Assembly: GCF_023101345.1 (NCBI RefSeq)
Contig: NZ_CP095848.1
Span: forward strand, 4,428,001-4,492,000
From: Hymenobacter sublimis
Lineage (GTDB): Bacteria; Bacteroidota; Bacteroidia; Cytophagales; Hymenobacteraceae
DNA length: 64,000 nt
Direction: 5' to 3'
The notes beneath the pieces are model-generated. The model did no database searches and was not told where the DNA came from. It saw nothing but the letters and a program-made list of their open reading frames with translations. A program made the translations under genes and the position numbers. Positions 40,715 through 50,238 of this stretch are shown one piece after another (position 1 is the first letter of the stretch; every line of letters begins with the position of its first letter).

Positions 40715-41671
40715 TTACTTGCTGATTCTAACTTCCAGTACCAGCGTCGGGATGCTGGTAGTGATGATGTCCTGCACCAGCACCAAGCCGTACTTGCTGT
40801 CAGGTGCTGGGGTTTGGAAGGCAATAACTTGGCCTTTGGTCAGCGTTCCTGTGCTGGTAGTGCGCGGGGTAAACTCGGCACCCTGGGTAAAGGCCGTGGT
40901 GAAGGCAGCAAGAGTAGCGGCACCCGAAAAAGCCGCCGCGTTTAGTGATGTCCGCCGGATCAGCGTGCCGCGGCGCGTGCTCCATTTCAACCCCAACGTA
41001 TCATCGAGGGCTGTGGTTAGGGTAGGGGCTCTGGTATCACGCGCAGGCAGGTATACAAGGTCGACAATAGCTTGATTCGCGGCTAGGCTGTGTACCGAAA
41101 ATTTAGGAAACACCAGCCCTTCGCGCAGGGCTAGGAAACTGCGCCGGCCGAAAGTTCCTCGCGCCGGCGCCTGAACTGGCACGGAGTAACTATGATAAGC
41201 CTGGGCCGAATCAGAGCGACTGTAGCGCAGGCGTAGGCTGCGCTTGCCGCTGCGGCCTTCTTCGTCGGTGGCCTCGTAGCGCCATACCTCCAGCCCGGCC
41301 GTGGTGCGCGAGCTTAGCACGTGCTCAAACGCCACACGGTTTGCATTGCTGGTGGCCGGGTTCAGCACCGAATCAAGGTAGGTGTAGGTGCGCGGCCTCA
41401 GGTTGTTCAGCTCGTCAGTGGTAGTAGGATAGATAATGGGCTCCGGCACGGGCAAGTATTCCGCCGTGATGGTCAGGCGCGTAATCGGACTGTCATCGGC
41501 TTCTGCGAACATCTTGACGGCCACGGTATCCCCGGCTCTGGTGAGGCGGCGGTCGGCGGTACTGAAGCGGGAGCTCCCGATTAAATCAACGCGTGGCCCC
41601 GACTCCAGGCCCGGCTCGCAGGCCGTGAACAGGGCGGGAAATAGCAGCAGAACTAGAAAACGAAAGCGCAT
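40715..41671 (-). CDS. Lipoprotein of unknown function
   Basis: A 318-residue protein from ATG 41671 with a lipoprotein signal (MRFRFLVLLLFPALFTAC, Cys18). The mature part is beta-rich (VAVKMFAEADDSPITRLTIT, LRYSRSDSAQAYHSYSVPVQ) and contains segments like Ig or adhesin modules. No catalytic motif is seen. Many Bacteroidota carry similar lipoproteins of unknown role. The frame is open to 41785, but the signal peptide sets the start. Confidence 0.75.
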   Translation of the reverse strand: MRFRFLVLLLFPALFTACEPGLESGPRVDLIGSSRFSTADRRLTRAGDTVAVKMFAEADDSPITRLTITAEYLPVPEPIIYPTTTDELNNLRPRTYTYLDSVLNPATSNANRVAFEHVLSSRTTAGLEVWRYEATDEEGRSGKRSLRLRYSRSDSAQAYHSYSVPVQAPARGTFGRRSFLALREGLVFPKFSVHSLAANQAIVDLVYLPARDTRAPTLTTALDDTLGLKWSTRRGTLIRRTSLNAAAFSGAATLAAFTTAFTQGAEFTPRTTSTGTLTKGQVIAFQTPAPDSKYGLVLVQDIITTSIPTLVLEVRISK

Positions 41672-41843
41672 AGCCACGAAGGTCGGAATTTGGGCCTGAT
41701 TAGTTAGCAGCAAGAGCAAACGCCCTGGCGGAACGGTCGGGAGCGGGGCACGGTTCAGCCAGAAACCCCGGCCACGTGCAACCATGCTGCCCGCATTTCC
41801 TACCTTAACGGCTGATTCCCGCCGACATTTTACCTAACCCCGC

Positions 41844-44069
41844 ATGAATTTCCGCTCCCTGGGCCTGGCCCTGTTTCTGACGACGGCCAGCCCGGCCGTG
41901 CTACCCGGCAGCGCGCCCGCCGCATTTGCCCAGCAAAAACAAAACATTACCCTCGAAGACATCTGGCAGAAGGGCACGTTTCAGGCCCGCTCGGTGCCCG
42001 GCTTCAACTGGATGAAGGATGGCCGCTACTACTCCTCGCTCAGCCAGGGCAACCTGGTGCAGAACGACGTGACGACCGGCCAACCCGTGAAAACTCTGGT
42101 CAATGGCGCTGATCTGAAGCTGCCCGGCCAGAGCCAGCCCCTCGACGTGGACGGCTACAGCTTCAACGCCGACGAAACCAAAATCCTGTTCAGCACCGAT
42201 ACCGAGCCGATTTACCGTCGCTCTAGCAAGTCGTACTTCTTCGTGTACGACCAGGGTAGTAAGCAACTGGTGCCCCTAAGCAAAACGGCCGGCAAGCAAC
42301 TCTATGCTACCTTCTCGCCCGACGGGACGCGCGTGGCCTTCGTGCGCGACAACAACCTGTTTGTAGTCGATTTGGCTACCATGCAGGAAACCGCCGTGAC
42401 GACAGACGGAGCCCAGAACCGCATCATCAACGGCGGTACTGATTGGGTGTACGAGGAGGAATTCGAGTTTGCCCAGGGTTTCCAATGGTCGCCCGACTCC
42501 CGGCAGCTGGCCTACTACACCTTCGATGAGACGGAGGTGCCCGAGTACAACATGCAGGAGTGGGGCCCGCTCTACCCCAAAGACTACCGCTATAAGTACC
42601 CCAAGGCTGGCGAAAAAAACTCCATCGTGAGCATTTCAACCTATGATGTGGCCGCCGGCAAAAACACCAAAATGGACGTGGGCCCGGAGCGGGACCAGTA
42701 CATTCCGCGCATCATCTGGACCCAGACGCCCAACCTGCTCAGCATCCGGCGCATGAACCGCCTGCAGAACAAGCTGGAGATTCTGCATGCCGACGCCGCT
42801 ACCGGCAAAACCACGGTAGTCTTGACCGATACCGACCCGGCCTACGTGGAAGTAAACGACGATTTGCGCTATCTGGCCGGTGGCAAGGAGTTCCTGTTCA
42901 GCAGCGAAAAGGACGGTTACCGCCACCTCTACCTATACAACATGAACGGCAAGCTGACGCGCCAGCTTACTAAGGGCAACTGGGAAATCACCAGCATTGA
43001 TGGGTTTGATGAGAAGAAGGGCCTGGTGTACTTCACTAGCACCGAAGCCTCGCCCCTGCAGCGCCACCTCTACCGCGTAGATTTGAAGGGCAAAGGCAAA
43101 ACCCGCCTCAGCGAAGCCGGCTCCGGCAACGACGCCGTGAACATGAGCGCCGACACCCGCTATTTCCTCAACTACCACTCCCAGGCCGGTGAGCCTCAGA
43201 TAGTAAGCCTGCGCAACGGTCAGGACGGTAAGCTGGTGAAAGTGCTGGAAGACAACGCCGCCCTGCGCCAGAAGTTGACCCAATACAACCTGGGCAAGCT
43301 GGAGTTTATCAACTTCAAAACGGCCGAAGGGGTAGAGCTGAACGCCTCGGTGCTGAAACCCGCTAACTTCGATGCCAGCAGGAAATACCCCGTGCTCATG
43401 TACGTGTACGGCGGCCCCGGCTCCCAGACCGTGAAGGACGATGTGGGCGGGGGCATTGCCTTCACTAACTACCTCTGGCACCAGTTGCTGGCCCAGAACG
43501 GCTACATCATTGTGAGCGTCGATAACCGCGGCACCGGCGCCCGGGGCGCGGCCTTCAAGAAAAGCACCTACGCCAACCTGGGCAAACTGGAAACCATTGA
43601 CCAAGCCGAAAGCGCCAAGTACCTGGCTACTCTACCCTACGTGGACAAGTCGCGCATTGGCATCTGGGGCTGGAGCTTCGGGGGCTACATGACGGCCCTG
43701 GCCATGACCAAAAACGCCGATATCTTCAAGATGGGCGTGTCGGTAGCACCCGTAACCAACTGGCGTTACTACGATTCCGTGTACACCGAGCGGTTCCTGA
43801 AAACGCCTCAGCAGAACCCCCAGGGCTACGACGACAACTCGCCCGTACAGTACGCCGACAAGCTGAAGGGCAAGCTCCTGCTAGTGCACGGCACCGGCGA
43901 CGACAACGTGCACTTTCAGAACTCGGTAGCCTTCACCGAAGCCATGATTAAGGCCAACAAAGACTACCAGACGCTCTACTACCCCAACCGCAACCACGGC
44001 ATCTACGGCGGCAACACCCGCCTGCACCTCTACCGCCAGATGACGGATTTCGTGCTGAAGAACTTGTAG
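41844..44069 (+). CDS. Dipeptidyl peptidase IV-like S9 peptidase
   Basis: A 741-residue secreted serine peptidase with an N-terminal signal. The beta-propeller half contains GTDWVYEEEFEFAQGF, the DPP-IV glutamate motif that binds the peptide N-terminus. The catalytic triad is intact: Ser611 in WGWSFGGYMT, Asp686 or Asp687 in GTGDDNVH, and His718 in NRNHGIYG. Substrates would be X-Pro or X-Ala N-termini of peptides, in the periplasm. The length fits the family. Confidence 0.93.
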   Translation: MNFRSLGLALFLTTASPAVLPGSAPAAFAQQKQNITLEDIWQKGTFQARSVPGFNWMKDGRYYSSLSQGNLVQNDVTTGQPVKTLVNGADLKLPGQSQPLDVDGYSFNADETKILFSTDTEPIYRRSSKSYFFVYDQGSKQLVPLSKTAGKQLYATFSPDGTRVAFVRDNNLFVVDLATMQETAVTTDGAQNRIINGGTDWVYEEEFEFAQGFQWSPDSRQLAYYTFDETEVPEYNMQEWGPLYPKDYRYKYPKAGEKNSIVSISTYDVAAGKNTKMDVGPERDQYIPRIIWTQTPNLLSIRRMNRLQNKLEILHADAATGKTTVVLTDTDPAYVEVNDDLRYLAGGKEFLFSSEKDGYRHLYLYNMNGKLTRQLTKGNWEITSIDGFDEKKGLVYFTSTEASPLQRHLYRVDLKGKGKTRLSEAGSGNDAVNMSADTRYFLNYHSQAGEPQIVSLRNGQDGKLVKVLEDNAALRQKLTQYNLGKLEFINFKTAEGVELNASVLKPANFDASRKYPVLMYVYGGPGSQTVKDDVGGGIAFTNYLWHQLLAQNGYIIVSVDNRGTGARGAAFKKSTYANLGKLETIDQAESAKYLATLPYVDKSRIGIWGWSFGGYMTALAMTKNADIFKMGVSVAPVTNWRYYDSVYTERFLKTPQQNPQGYDDNSPVQYADKLKGKLLLVHGTGDDNVHFQNSVAFTEAMIKANKDYQTLYYPNRNHGIYGGNTRLHLYRQMTDFVLKNL

Positions 44070-44073
44070 GGTT

Positions 44074-44427
44074 GTCTCACCCCCCCGGCCCCGCAACTGC
44101 TTCATGCGCAGTATCCCGTGGAGAGGGGGAGTCAGACGTAGGCCATTCTACGCAGCATTTTCGGCTCTCGCCTCAAGCACTGCTACCTCGTTTAAACGAT
44201 GTAACGCGAAGTTCCACTTCGCGACCCGCTAGAACAGTCCTCGTGTGGGTGACGTTCAGGCGGGTCGCGAAGTGGAACTTCGCGTTACATAGCATAGGCT
44301 TCACCCCCATATAGAAGCCGGTAGCCGTTCCGGAGGCGCGAGCCGCCGGGGCGGCTGCCAGACTCGTCAGGCTCCCCCTACGCCGCTTGATGCGCGGAAT
44401 GCGGGAGAGGGGGCCGGAGGGTGAGAC
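44074..44427. repeat. Nested foldback element of about 350 bp
   Basis: The outer ends are near-perfect inverted: GTCTCACCC-CCCCGGCCCC (44074-44092) and its reverse complement with one indel (44409-44427). A second pair lies inside (GAGGGGGAGTCAGACG around 44125 versus a similar reverse-complement segment near 44370). In the centre is a perfect 31-bp inverted repeat (44199-44229 and 44260-44290; core AACGCGAAGTTCCACTTCGC) with a 30-nt loop. No coding sequence. It fills the gap between the peptidase stop and the pirin stop. It looks like a non-autonomous palindromic element; no transposase is in the window. Confidence 0.7.
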
Positions 44428-44428
44428 C

Positions 44429-45349
44429 CTACGACAATGCCTGCGGGGGCGGTGAGCCGGTACCAGCAGGGCGGGTTTTGTCCTGGGGCAGGGGCACAAA
44501 CTCCTGGTTGTCGTTGGGAGGTAGCAGAATGCGGCCGGCTTGCCAGTCAGCTTTGGCCTGCTCGATACGCTCCCGCTTCGAGGACACGAAATTCCACCAG
44601 ATAAACCGTTCTCCAAGTGGCTCGCCACCCAGCAGCATTAAGGTACTGGCTTCGCGGGCAATCAGCACCGGGTCGATGCTGGGGGTGAAAACCAGCAGCT
44701 GGCCGGGGCCGTAGCTGCGGCCGTTCACTTCTACCAGGCCTTTGGCCACGTAGGCGCCACGCTCGGGGTAGCCGCGGGGCAGGCCAAACCGGGCCCCGGG
44801 TTGCAGCACCACGTGCAGGTAGAACAGCGGCGAATGAGTGCGCACCTCGTTACGCAGGCCGAAGGCGTCGCCGGCAATCAGGCGCATCCACACGCCGGAT
44901 TCCGTGAAGATGGGCAGCTCTTGGGGCTGGTAATTAGTGAAAGCGGGGTCAGTTTCCTCGTCTTTTTCGGGCAGGGCCACCCAGGTCTGAATCATTTCCA
45001 ACGCTCCGCCAGCCAGGGCGGCCGGGTCCTCAAACCGCTCAGAGTGGGCAATGCCCGAGCCGGCCGTCATCCAGTTGACCTCACCTGGCCGAATAATTTG
45101 CTCCACCCCGAGGCTGTCGCGGTGTGTGACCTGCCCCCCGAACAGGTAGCTAACCGTACTCAGGCCAATGTGGGGGTGAGGCAGTACATCCAGCTCGGGC
45201 AGCTTTTCCGGGGCGAAATTAACTGGCCCGGCGTGGTCCATGAAAATGAAGGGGCCTAGCATGCGGCGCAGGCGGTAAGGCAGAATGCGGCGCACCTCAA
45301 AGCCGGGGCTCAGGGCCGCTTGGCGCGCATCAATAACAAGGTCTAGCAT
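44429..45349 (-). CDS. Pirin-family bicupin protein
   Basis: A 306-residue protein from ATG 45349 (MLDLVIDARQ). FIFMDHAGPVNF, LPHPHIGLSTVSYLFGG and GVEQIIRPGEVNWMTAGSGIAHSE (metal-binding His/Glu) are pirin signatures, with a second cupin after. Pirins are Fe-binding; some have quercetinase activity or act as regulators. A minus-strand -7-like TCATCTTTG around 45413-45421 lies within the longer open frame to 45448, so the ATG at 45349 is the better start. Confidence 0.9.
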   Translation of the reverse strand: MLDLVIDARQAALSPGFEVRRILPYRLRRMLGPFIFMDHAGPVNFAPEKLPELDVLPHPHIGLSTVSYLFGGQVTHRDSLGVEQIIRPGEVNWMTAGSGIAHSERFEDPAALAGGALEMIQTWVALPEKDEETDPAFTNYQPQELPIFTESGVWMRLIAGDAFGLRNEVRTHSPLFYLHVVLQPGARFGLPRGYPERGAYVAKGLVEVNGRSYGPGQLLVFTPSIDPVLIAREASTLMLLGGEPLGERFIWWNFVSSKRERIEQAKADWQAGRILLPPNDNQEFVPLPQDKTRPAGTGSPPPQALS

Positions 45350-45512
45350 ACGCGGAAAGGCTAAAAGAAAAGGACTTGGCCGTAGCAGCAGACGCACCAC
45401 CGGGCCGCAGAAGCAAAGATGAATAGAACTAAACCTATTTTCACTCAACTATTTAGCAGAAAAGCGTAACCTTGGATCAATAAAACCGGTGTTTACCGCG
45501 TAGAGTGACCCT

Positions 45513-46979
45513 ATGCCGATGTCTACCCCGATTCGTCTCCTTTTTCTGAGCATAACCGGTACGCTGCTAGCAGCCTGTCAGCCGGAGCGCACCGCCCAAC
45601 GCCCCGAGCCTGCCGCCGCCCCCGCTCTGGCTGATTCCCTAGCCTACGATTCTCTGGCCCAGCCCGTGGGCGCTACCCCCGTGCGCCGCGACTGGCACCG
45701 TCTGGAGCAGCCCACCAGCCGCCGGGCCCCTTTGATTGTGTACCGGGGCAGCACCCGCCGGCCCGCCGGCTTGGGGGCCGAAGCGCCGCCCGCCGAAGCC
45801 CGCCTTCATGACCTGACCCTGAAAGCCAGCGAGTATTTCCAGATTGACCCCACCAAGCCTGCCGAAGTGCGCGGCCGCGAAGGTACCGTTGTCCGCATTC
45901 CGGCCGGCTCTCTGGTGGATAGCCGCCAGCGGCCCGCTACTGGTGCCGTGTGGGTGGAACTCAAAGAGTGCTACGCCGCTTCCGACATGCTGCTCTCTAA
46001 CCTGCTGACCGAAACGCTAGCTGGCGCCCCCCTGGAACTGACCGGGGCCGTGCTGGTACGAGCCACGGCTGCGGGGCAACAGCTACTGCTGGCAACTGGC
46101 CGCAGCTTGCAGCTAGAGTTAGCCGGCGGCCACTCGGCGCACCCGCTTTTCTACGGGCAAGCGGCCCCAGCCGCGCCAGTGCGGTGGCTGGAAAGTGAGA
46201 CTTCGGCTACCACTGCGGCGTCGGAACAGATATACACCACGGCCCAGCAGATGCCCCGCTACGGCCAAGGCCCCGCCGATATTAACCGCCTGATTCGCTA
46301 CCCCCGCCAGGCCCAGGAGCGCCAGACGCAGGGACTGGTCTTCGCCTCTTTTGTGGTGGATGAGGCCGGCCGGGTTCGGGCGCCCCGCATCCTGCGCGGC
46401 CTCGGCGACGGTTGCGACGAAGAAGTGCTGCGGGTGCTGCGCCAAACCTCCGGCCGCTGGACCCCGGGGCAGCAGGATGGACGCTTCGTGAAGGTGAAAA
46501 TGGTTTTGCCCATTCGCTTTAATTTTCAAGCTGGTATGGCCTCGGCCCCGGAGCCGGCCGCTTTGCCTGAGCCAGCGGAGGAAGAGGAAACCCTGGCTGC
46601 TTCGGATGAACTGGCCCCGGCTCCAAATGCCTTGCAGCCCACCAAGCTGGGCTGGCTGGCCGTGGGGCAGCCGTGGGCCGGGTCGGCGGCGGCGCTCTAC
46701 GTGCCCTCCGCTACCCCCGCCGACGGGGACCATACCACCGTGCGCCTGCTCATTCCGGGCCGCCGCATAGTGCTGGCTGGTACTCCCCAGGACGCTGGCT
46801 ACCAATTTGCTACGGCTCCCAGTGGGGCGGCCGTGGTAGTGCTTGGGTTACGCTACGAAAACGGCACGCCCTTCCTGGCCCGCCGGGAGGCTACCACCGG
46901 CGGCGCTCCTTCCGATACGCTGCACTTCCAGGAAACCACCCTCACTGATCTGGAAGCTGCCCTAGCCAAGCTGGACTAG
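45513..46979 (+). CDS. Lipoprotein with internal TonB C-terminal domain
   Basis: A 488-residue protein with a lipoprotein signal (LLFLSITGTLLAAC). Residues about 95-200 form a beta domain (EGTVVRIPAGSLVDSRQRPA, AVWVELKEC) seen in other Bacteroidota envelope proteins. Residues about 245-345 match the TonB C-terminal fold (RYPRQAQERQTQGLVFASFV, VDEAGRVRAPRILRGLG, VKMVLPIRF). A further beta segment closes the protein. It has no TonB inner-membrane anchor or Pro-rich spanner and is lipid-anchored, so it cannot be a standard energy transducer. Function unknown. Confidence 0.8.
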   Translation: MPMSTPIRLLFLSITGTLLAACQPERTAQRPEPAAAPALADSLAYDSLAQPVGATPVRRDWHRLEQPTSRRAPLIVYRGSTRRPAGLGAEAPPAEARLHDLTLKASEYFQIDPTKPAEVRGREGTVVRIPAGSLVDSRQRPATGAVWVELKECYAASDMLLSNLLTETLAGAPLELTGAVLVRATAAGQQLLLATGRSLQLELAGGHSAHPLFYGQAAPAAPVRWLESETSATTAASEQIYTTAQQMPRYGQGPADINRLIRYPRQAQERQTQGLVFASFVVDEAGRVRAPRILRGLGDGCDEEVLRVLRQTSGRWTPGQQDGRFVKVKMVLPIRFNFQAGMASAPEPAALPEPAEEEETLAASDELAPAPNALQPTKLGWLAVGQPWAGSAAALYVPSATPADGDHTTVRLLIPGRRIVLAGTPQDAGYQFATAPSGAAVVVLGLRYENGTPFLARREATTGGAPSDTLHFQETTLTDLEAALAKLD

Positions 46980-47181
46980 CTGACATAAAGCTCTCAAGCA
47001 GATTTTTTCGGGTAAAATGACGGCTTAGCTACCGGTAAAGAACCAACCGAAGTTTTTACTCTGAACACGGCCAGCTAAAAGCACTTTTGAAGTAGGCCGT
47101 GCACTCCCAACTGGGCCGACAGGTAGGGCTGGCCCCGCCAGGGCAGAATTGGTATCTTGCCTGACGTTTTTCTACTGCACC

Positions 47182-47763
47182 ATGGGACTGCCCGCTACAC
47201 CACTATCCTACGTTTCGCCTGAGGACTACCTCGAAGCCGAACGCAAAGCTGAACACAAACACGAGTACTGGGACGGCGAAATCCGGGCCATGTCTGGGGC
47301 CAGTTTTGCCCACAACCGGATAGCCGCCAATCTTGGGGGTGAGATTCACTTCCAGCTCAAAGGCAAAAACTGCTCGGTGGTGGGCAGCGACCAGCGCGTG
47401 CAGGTCCTGAGTGAGTCCACGTTTGTGTATCCAGACTTGACGGTGGTCTGCGGTCAGCCTCGATTTGAGGATAACACCAAGCCTGATACGCTGCTTAATC
47501 CCACGTTGCTAGTAGAAGTACTGTCGCCGACTACCAAAAGCCACGACCGGGGCGACAAATTCTTTCTGTACCGTCAGATTCCGGGCCTGCAGCAGTACCT
47601 GTTGCTTGACTCCCAAAGCGTCCACGCCGAGTTGCACACCCGGGATGAGCAAGGGCGCTGGATTCTCGTTGAAACCTCTGACCGTCAAACAGTCCTGGAA
47701 TTGAGTAGCATTAATTGCCGCATTGCCTTGACGGATGTCTACGCGGGTGTGTTAGAAGGGTAG
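47182..47763 (+). CDS. Uma2-family (DUF820) putative endonuclease
   Basis: A 193-residue protein from ATG 47182 (MGLPATPLSYVSPEDYLEAE). The PD-(D/E)XK core is visible: EYWDGEIRAMSGAS, FVYPDLTVVCG, NPTLLVEVLSPTTKSHDRGD and FFLYRQIPGLQQYLLLD. Uma2 proteins are abundant in cyanobacteria and some Bacteroidota; role unknown. The upstream frame (GTG 47149) overlaps a -7-like TATCTTG, so 47182 is preferred. No toxin-antitoxin or mobile partner is adjacent. Confidence 0.85.
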   Translation: MGLPATPLSYVSPEDYLEAERKAEHKHEYWDGEIRAMSGASFAHNRIAANLGGEIHFQLKGKNCSVVGSDQRVQVLSESTFVYPDLTVVCGQPRFEDNTKPDTLLNPTLLVEVLSPTTKSHDRGDKFFLYRQIPGLQQYLLLDSQSVHAELHTRDEQGRWILVETSDRQTVLELSSINCRIALTDVYAGVLEG

Positions 47764-47775
47764 AAAGTCCCTTTC

Positions 47776-49218
47776 TTAGAGCTTCACGCACACGTTCTGC
47801 GCCTCAGTGAAAAAGCGTAGGGCTTCCAGGCCGCCTTCCCGCCCCAGGCCGGAGTTTTTCATGCCCCCGAACGGCGTGCGTAGGTCGCGGTGCAGCCAGG
47901 TGTTTACCCATACCACGCCGGCTTGCAGCTGGTGGGCTACCCGGTGAGCCCGAGCTAGGTCACGGGTCCAGACGGTGGCGGAAAGGCCATAGTCAGTGCT
48001 GTTAGCCCAGGTTAGGGCTTCTTCTTCGTGGTCGAAGGGAGTAAGCGTAACAACGGGCCCGAATATTTCTTCTTGGTTCACGCGGCAGTCAGGGGCTAAG
48101 CCTTCGAATACCGTGGGCTGCAGAAAATAGCCCTCGGCGCAACGACCGGGTACTTGCACCCGCTGCCCGCCCGCTAGTAGCCGGCCGCCTTCCTGGTGGG
48201 CCAAGTCGATGTAGGAGAGAATCTTATTCAGGTGTGCTTCGCTAACAATGGCCCCTTGCTGGGTGCTTGCCTCCAGCGGGTCACCAACGGTCAGCGCCTG
48301 CACCTGGGCCAGAAAGGCGGCTTTGAACGGCTCGTACACGCTACGCTCCACGAAGATGCGTGAGCCACAGAGGCAAATCTGGCCCTGGTTGGCGAAGGAG
48401 CTGCGGATACTGGTTTGCACGGCGGCGTCCAGGTCGCAGTCGGCGAAAATGAGGTTAGGGTTTTTGCCGCCCAGTTCCAGGGAGAGTTTTTTGAACTGCG
48501 GCGCGGCCGTGCGAGCAATGTGGGCCCCGGTAGCCGTGCCCCCGGTAAAGCTGATAGCCCGAATGCCCGGGTGCTCCACTAAGGCTTGGCCAGCGCCCGG
48601 ACCCGTACCGTGCACAATATTAAGTACTCCCGCCAGTAGCCCGGCCTCTCGGCTTAACTCGCTGAGTAGAAAGGCCGTGTAGGGCGTGACTTCCGAGGGC
48701 TTGGCTACCACGCAGCAGCCGGCGGCCAGGGCTGGTGCTATTTTCCAGGTAAAGAGGTAGAGCGGTAAGTTCCAGGGCGAGATGCACGCCACCACGCCCA
48801 CCGGATGGCGCACCGTATAGTTGAGCGCTACGCCCTCCTGCAGATGGGTTTCGGTGGCAAAATGCTGGGCAGCCGTGCCGAAGAAGGCGAAATTGCTGGC
48901 CGCTCGCGGAATGTCCAGGGTGCGGGCCAAGCTCAGCGGTTTGCCATTGTCCTGGCTTTCGGCCTGGGCCAGGGTTTCCAGGTTCTGGTCAATCAACTCC
49001 GCAAGGCGCACCAGGCGGCGGCCCCGCTCTTCGGCCGGTAGGGCCCGCCAAGCCGGAAAAGCGGCCGTAGCGGCCTGCACCGCCCGGTCCACATCAGCCG
49101 CATCCGAGTTGGGTACCTGCCCGAATACCTGGCCGGTGGCGGGGTTAAGCAGGGGCAGGTAGCGGCCGGCGGCGGGTGGTTGAAGCTCGCCGTTGATGAA
49201 GTTGCAGAGCTGCAGCAT
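47776..49218 (-). CDS. Aldehyde dehydrogenase, probable 2-aminomuconate semialdehyde dehydrogenase
   Basis: A 480-residue NAD-dependent aldehyde dehydrogenase from ATG 49218. LELGGKNPNLIFAD carries the catalytic Glu, NQGQICLCGSRIFVERSVYE the catalytic Cys, and QEEIFGPVVTLTPF is a family motif. The C-terminal HRDLRTPFGGMKNSGLGREG is typical of the hydroxymuconic/aminomuconic semialdehyde subgroup. The kynurenine genes at 60-64 kb support a role in turning 2-aminomuconate semialdehyde into 2-aminomuconate, after ACMSD. Subgroup assignment is partly from context. It is convergent with Uma2. Confidence 0.85.
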   Translation of the reverse strand: MLQLCNFINGELQPPAAGRYLPLLNPATGQVFGQVPNSDAADVDRAVQAATAAFPAWRALPAEERGRRLVRLAELIDQNLETLAQAESQDNGKPLSLARTLDIPRAASNFAFFGTAAQHFATETHLQEGVALNYTVRHPVGVVACISPWNLPLYLFTWKIAPALAAGCCVVAKPSEVTPYTAFLLSELSREAGLLAGVLNIVHGTGPGAGQALVEHPGIRAISFTGGTATGAHIARTAAPQFKKLSLELGGKNPNLIFADCDLDAAVQTSIRSSFANQGQICLCGSRIFVERSVYEPFKAAFLAQVQALTVGDPLEASTQQGAIVSEAHLNKILSYIDLAHQEGGRLLAGGQRVQVPGRCAEGYFLQPTVFEGLAPDCRVNQEEIFGPVVTLTPFDHEEEALTWANSTDYGLSATVWTRDLARAHRVAHQLQAGVVWVNTWLHRDLRTPFGGMKNSGLGREGGLEALRFFTEAQNVCVKL

Positions 49219-49249
49219 GGGCAGAAGGGCGTAAGGCCCTGCCGCCCGC

Positions 49250-50236
49250 CTACCGCTGGGGTTGGGCCGGGGGCTCGGGCAAGTTGGAATCCGACACAAT
49301 ATACAGGGGCCGCTGGCGCACGTTGGCGGAAAGTCGGGCAATGTATTCGCCAATAATACCCACGGCAATCAGTTGCACGCCGCCCAGAAACAAGATGCTT
49401 ACCATTAAGGAAGGCCAGCCGGGCTCGTACTCTTTCGTGACGAAACGGGAGTACAGGGTGTAGAGCATGACCAGAAACGCAATGCCCGACACGATAAAGC
49501 CACTGACGGTAGCCGCCTTCAGGGGCACGTCGGAGAAGGCCGTGATGCCGTCAAGGGCCAGCTTGAACATTTTGCGGTAGGTGTAGCCAGTTTCCCCGCC
49601 CGCCCGCTCGGCCCGGTCATACTCCAGGTAGGTCTGGCGGTAGCCAATCCAGGAAATTTGCCCCCGAATAAACTTGTTCTGCTCGGGCATGCGGCGCAGG
49701 GCCTCTACCACCTTGCGCGAAATAACTCGGAAGTCGCCGGTATCTACGGGAATGGAAATGTGGGTGATGCTGGCCAGAATGCGGTAAAATAACTTGGCAG
49801 TAAGCTTCTTGGCGGCGCTTTCGCCCTGGCGGGAGCGGCGCTTGGCGTACACTACCTCGTAGCCTTCCCGAAGCTTTTCCAGCAACTGCGGAATCAACTC
49901 GGGCGGGTCCTGCAAGTCGGCATCGATGATGCACACAGCTTGGCCCCCGGCCCGGTCGAGGCCAGCCGTCACGGCAATCTGGTGCCCGAAGTTGCGACTG
50001 AAATCGAGGTAGCGCACCCGCGGGTCGCGCAGGGCCAGAGTCTGAATTAGGACCAGGGAATGGTCGCGGGAGCCGTCGTTAATAAAGATAAACTCGTAGC
50101 CGCCAGGCAACTGCATAGGATCCAGCACGCCCCGCAGCCGCTCATACAGAGCCGGAATGTTGGCTTCTTCGTTGTAAATGGGAATGATAACGGATAGGTC
50201 CACGGGCGGGGCGGGTGGGGAAGCAAGCGGGTGCAT
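49250..50236 (-). CDS. DPM1/GtrB-like polyprenyl-phosphate glycosyltransferase (GT2 with two C-terminal helices)
   Basis: A 328-residue inner-membrane enzyme. DLSVIIPIYNEEANIPALYE opens the GT2 domain. CIIDADLQDPPELIPQLLEK holds the DXD metal site. Helices at about 235-255 and 270-292 anchor it. The family transfers a sugar from a nucleotide donor to undecaprenyl (or dolichyl) phosphate on the cytoplasmic face. The methyltransferase ends 2 nt upstream, so the two form an operon. It is a paralogue of the GT2 at 54269. The sugar is unknown. Confidence 0.9.
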   Translation of the reverse strand: MHPLASPPAPPVDLSVIIPIYNEEANIPALYERLRGVLDPMQLPGGYEFIFINDGSRDHSLVLIQTLALRDPRVRYLDFSRNFGHQIAVTAGLDRAGGQAVCIIDADLQDPPELIPQLLEKLREGYEVVYAKRRSRQGESAAKKLTAKLFYRILASITHISIPVDTGDFRVISRKVVEALRRMPEQNKFIRGQISWIGYRQTYLEYDRAERAGGETGYTYRKMFKLALDGITAFSDVPLKAATVSGFIVSGIAFLVMLYTLYSRFVTKEYEPGWPSLMVSILFLGGVQLIAVGIIGEYIARLSANVRQRPLYIVSDSNLPEPPAQPQR

Positions 50237-50238
50237 GT

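Noticed and set aside
44074..44427. Insertion sequence between the peptidase and pirin genes
   Set aside because: It has inverted ends but no transposase frame; a non-autonomous palindrome is the most that can be said.
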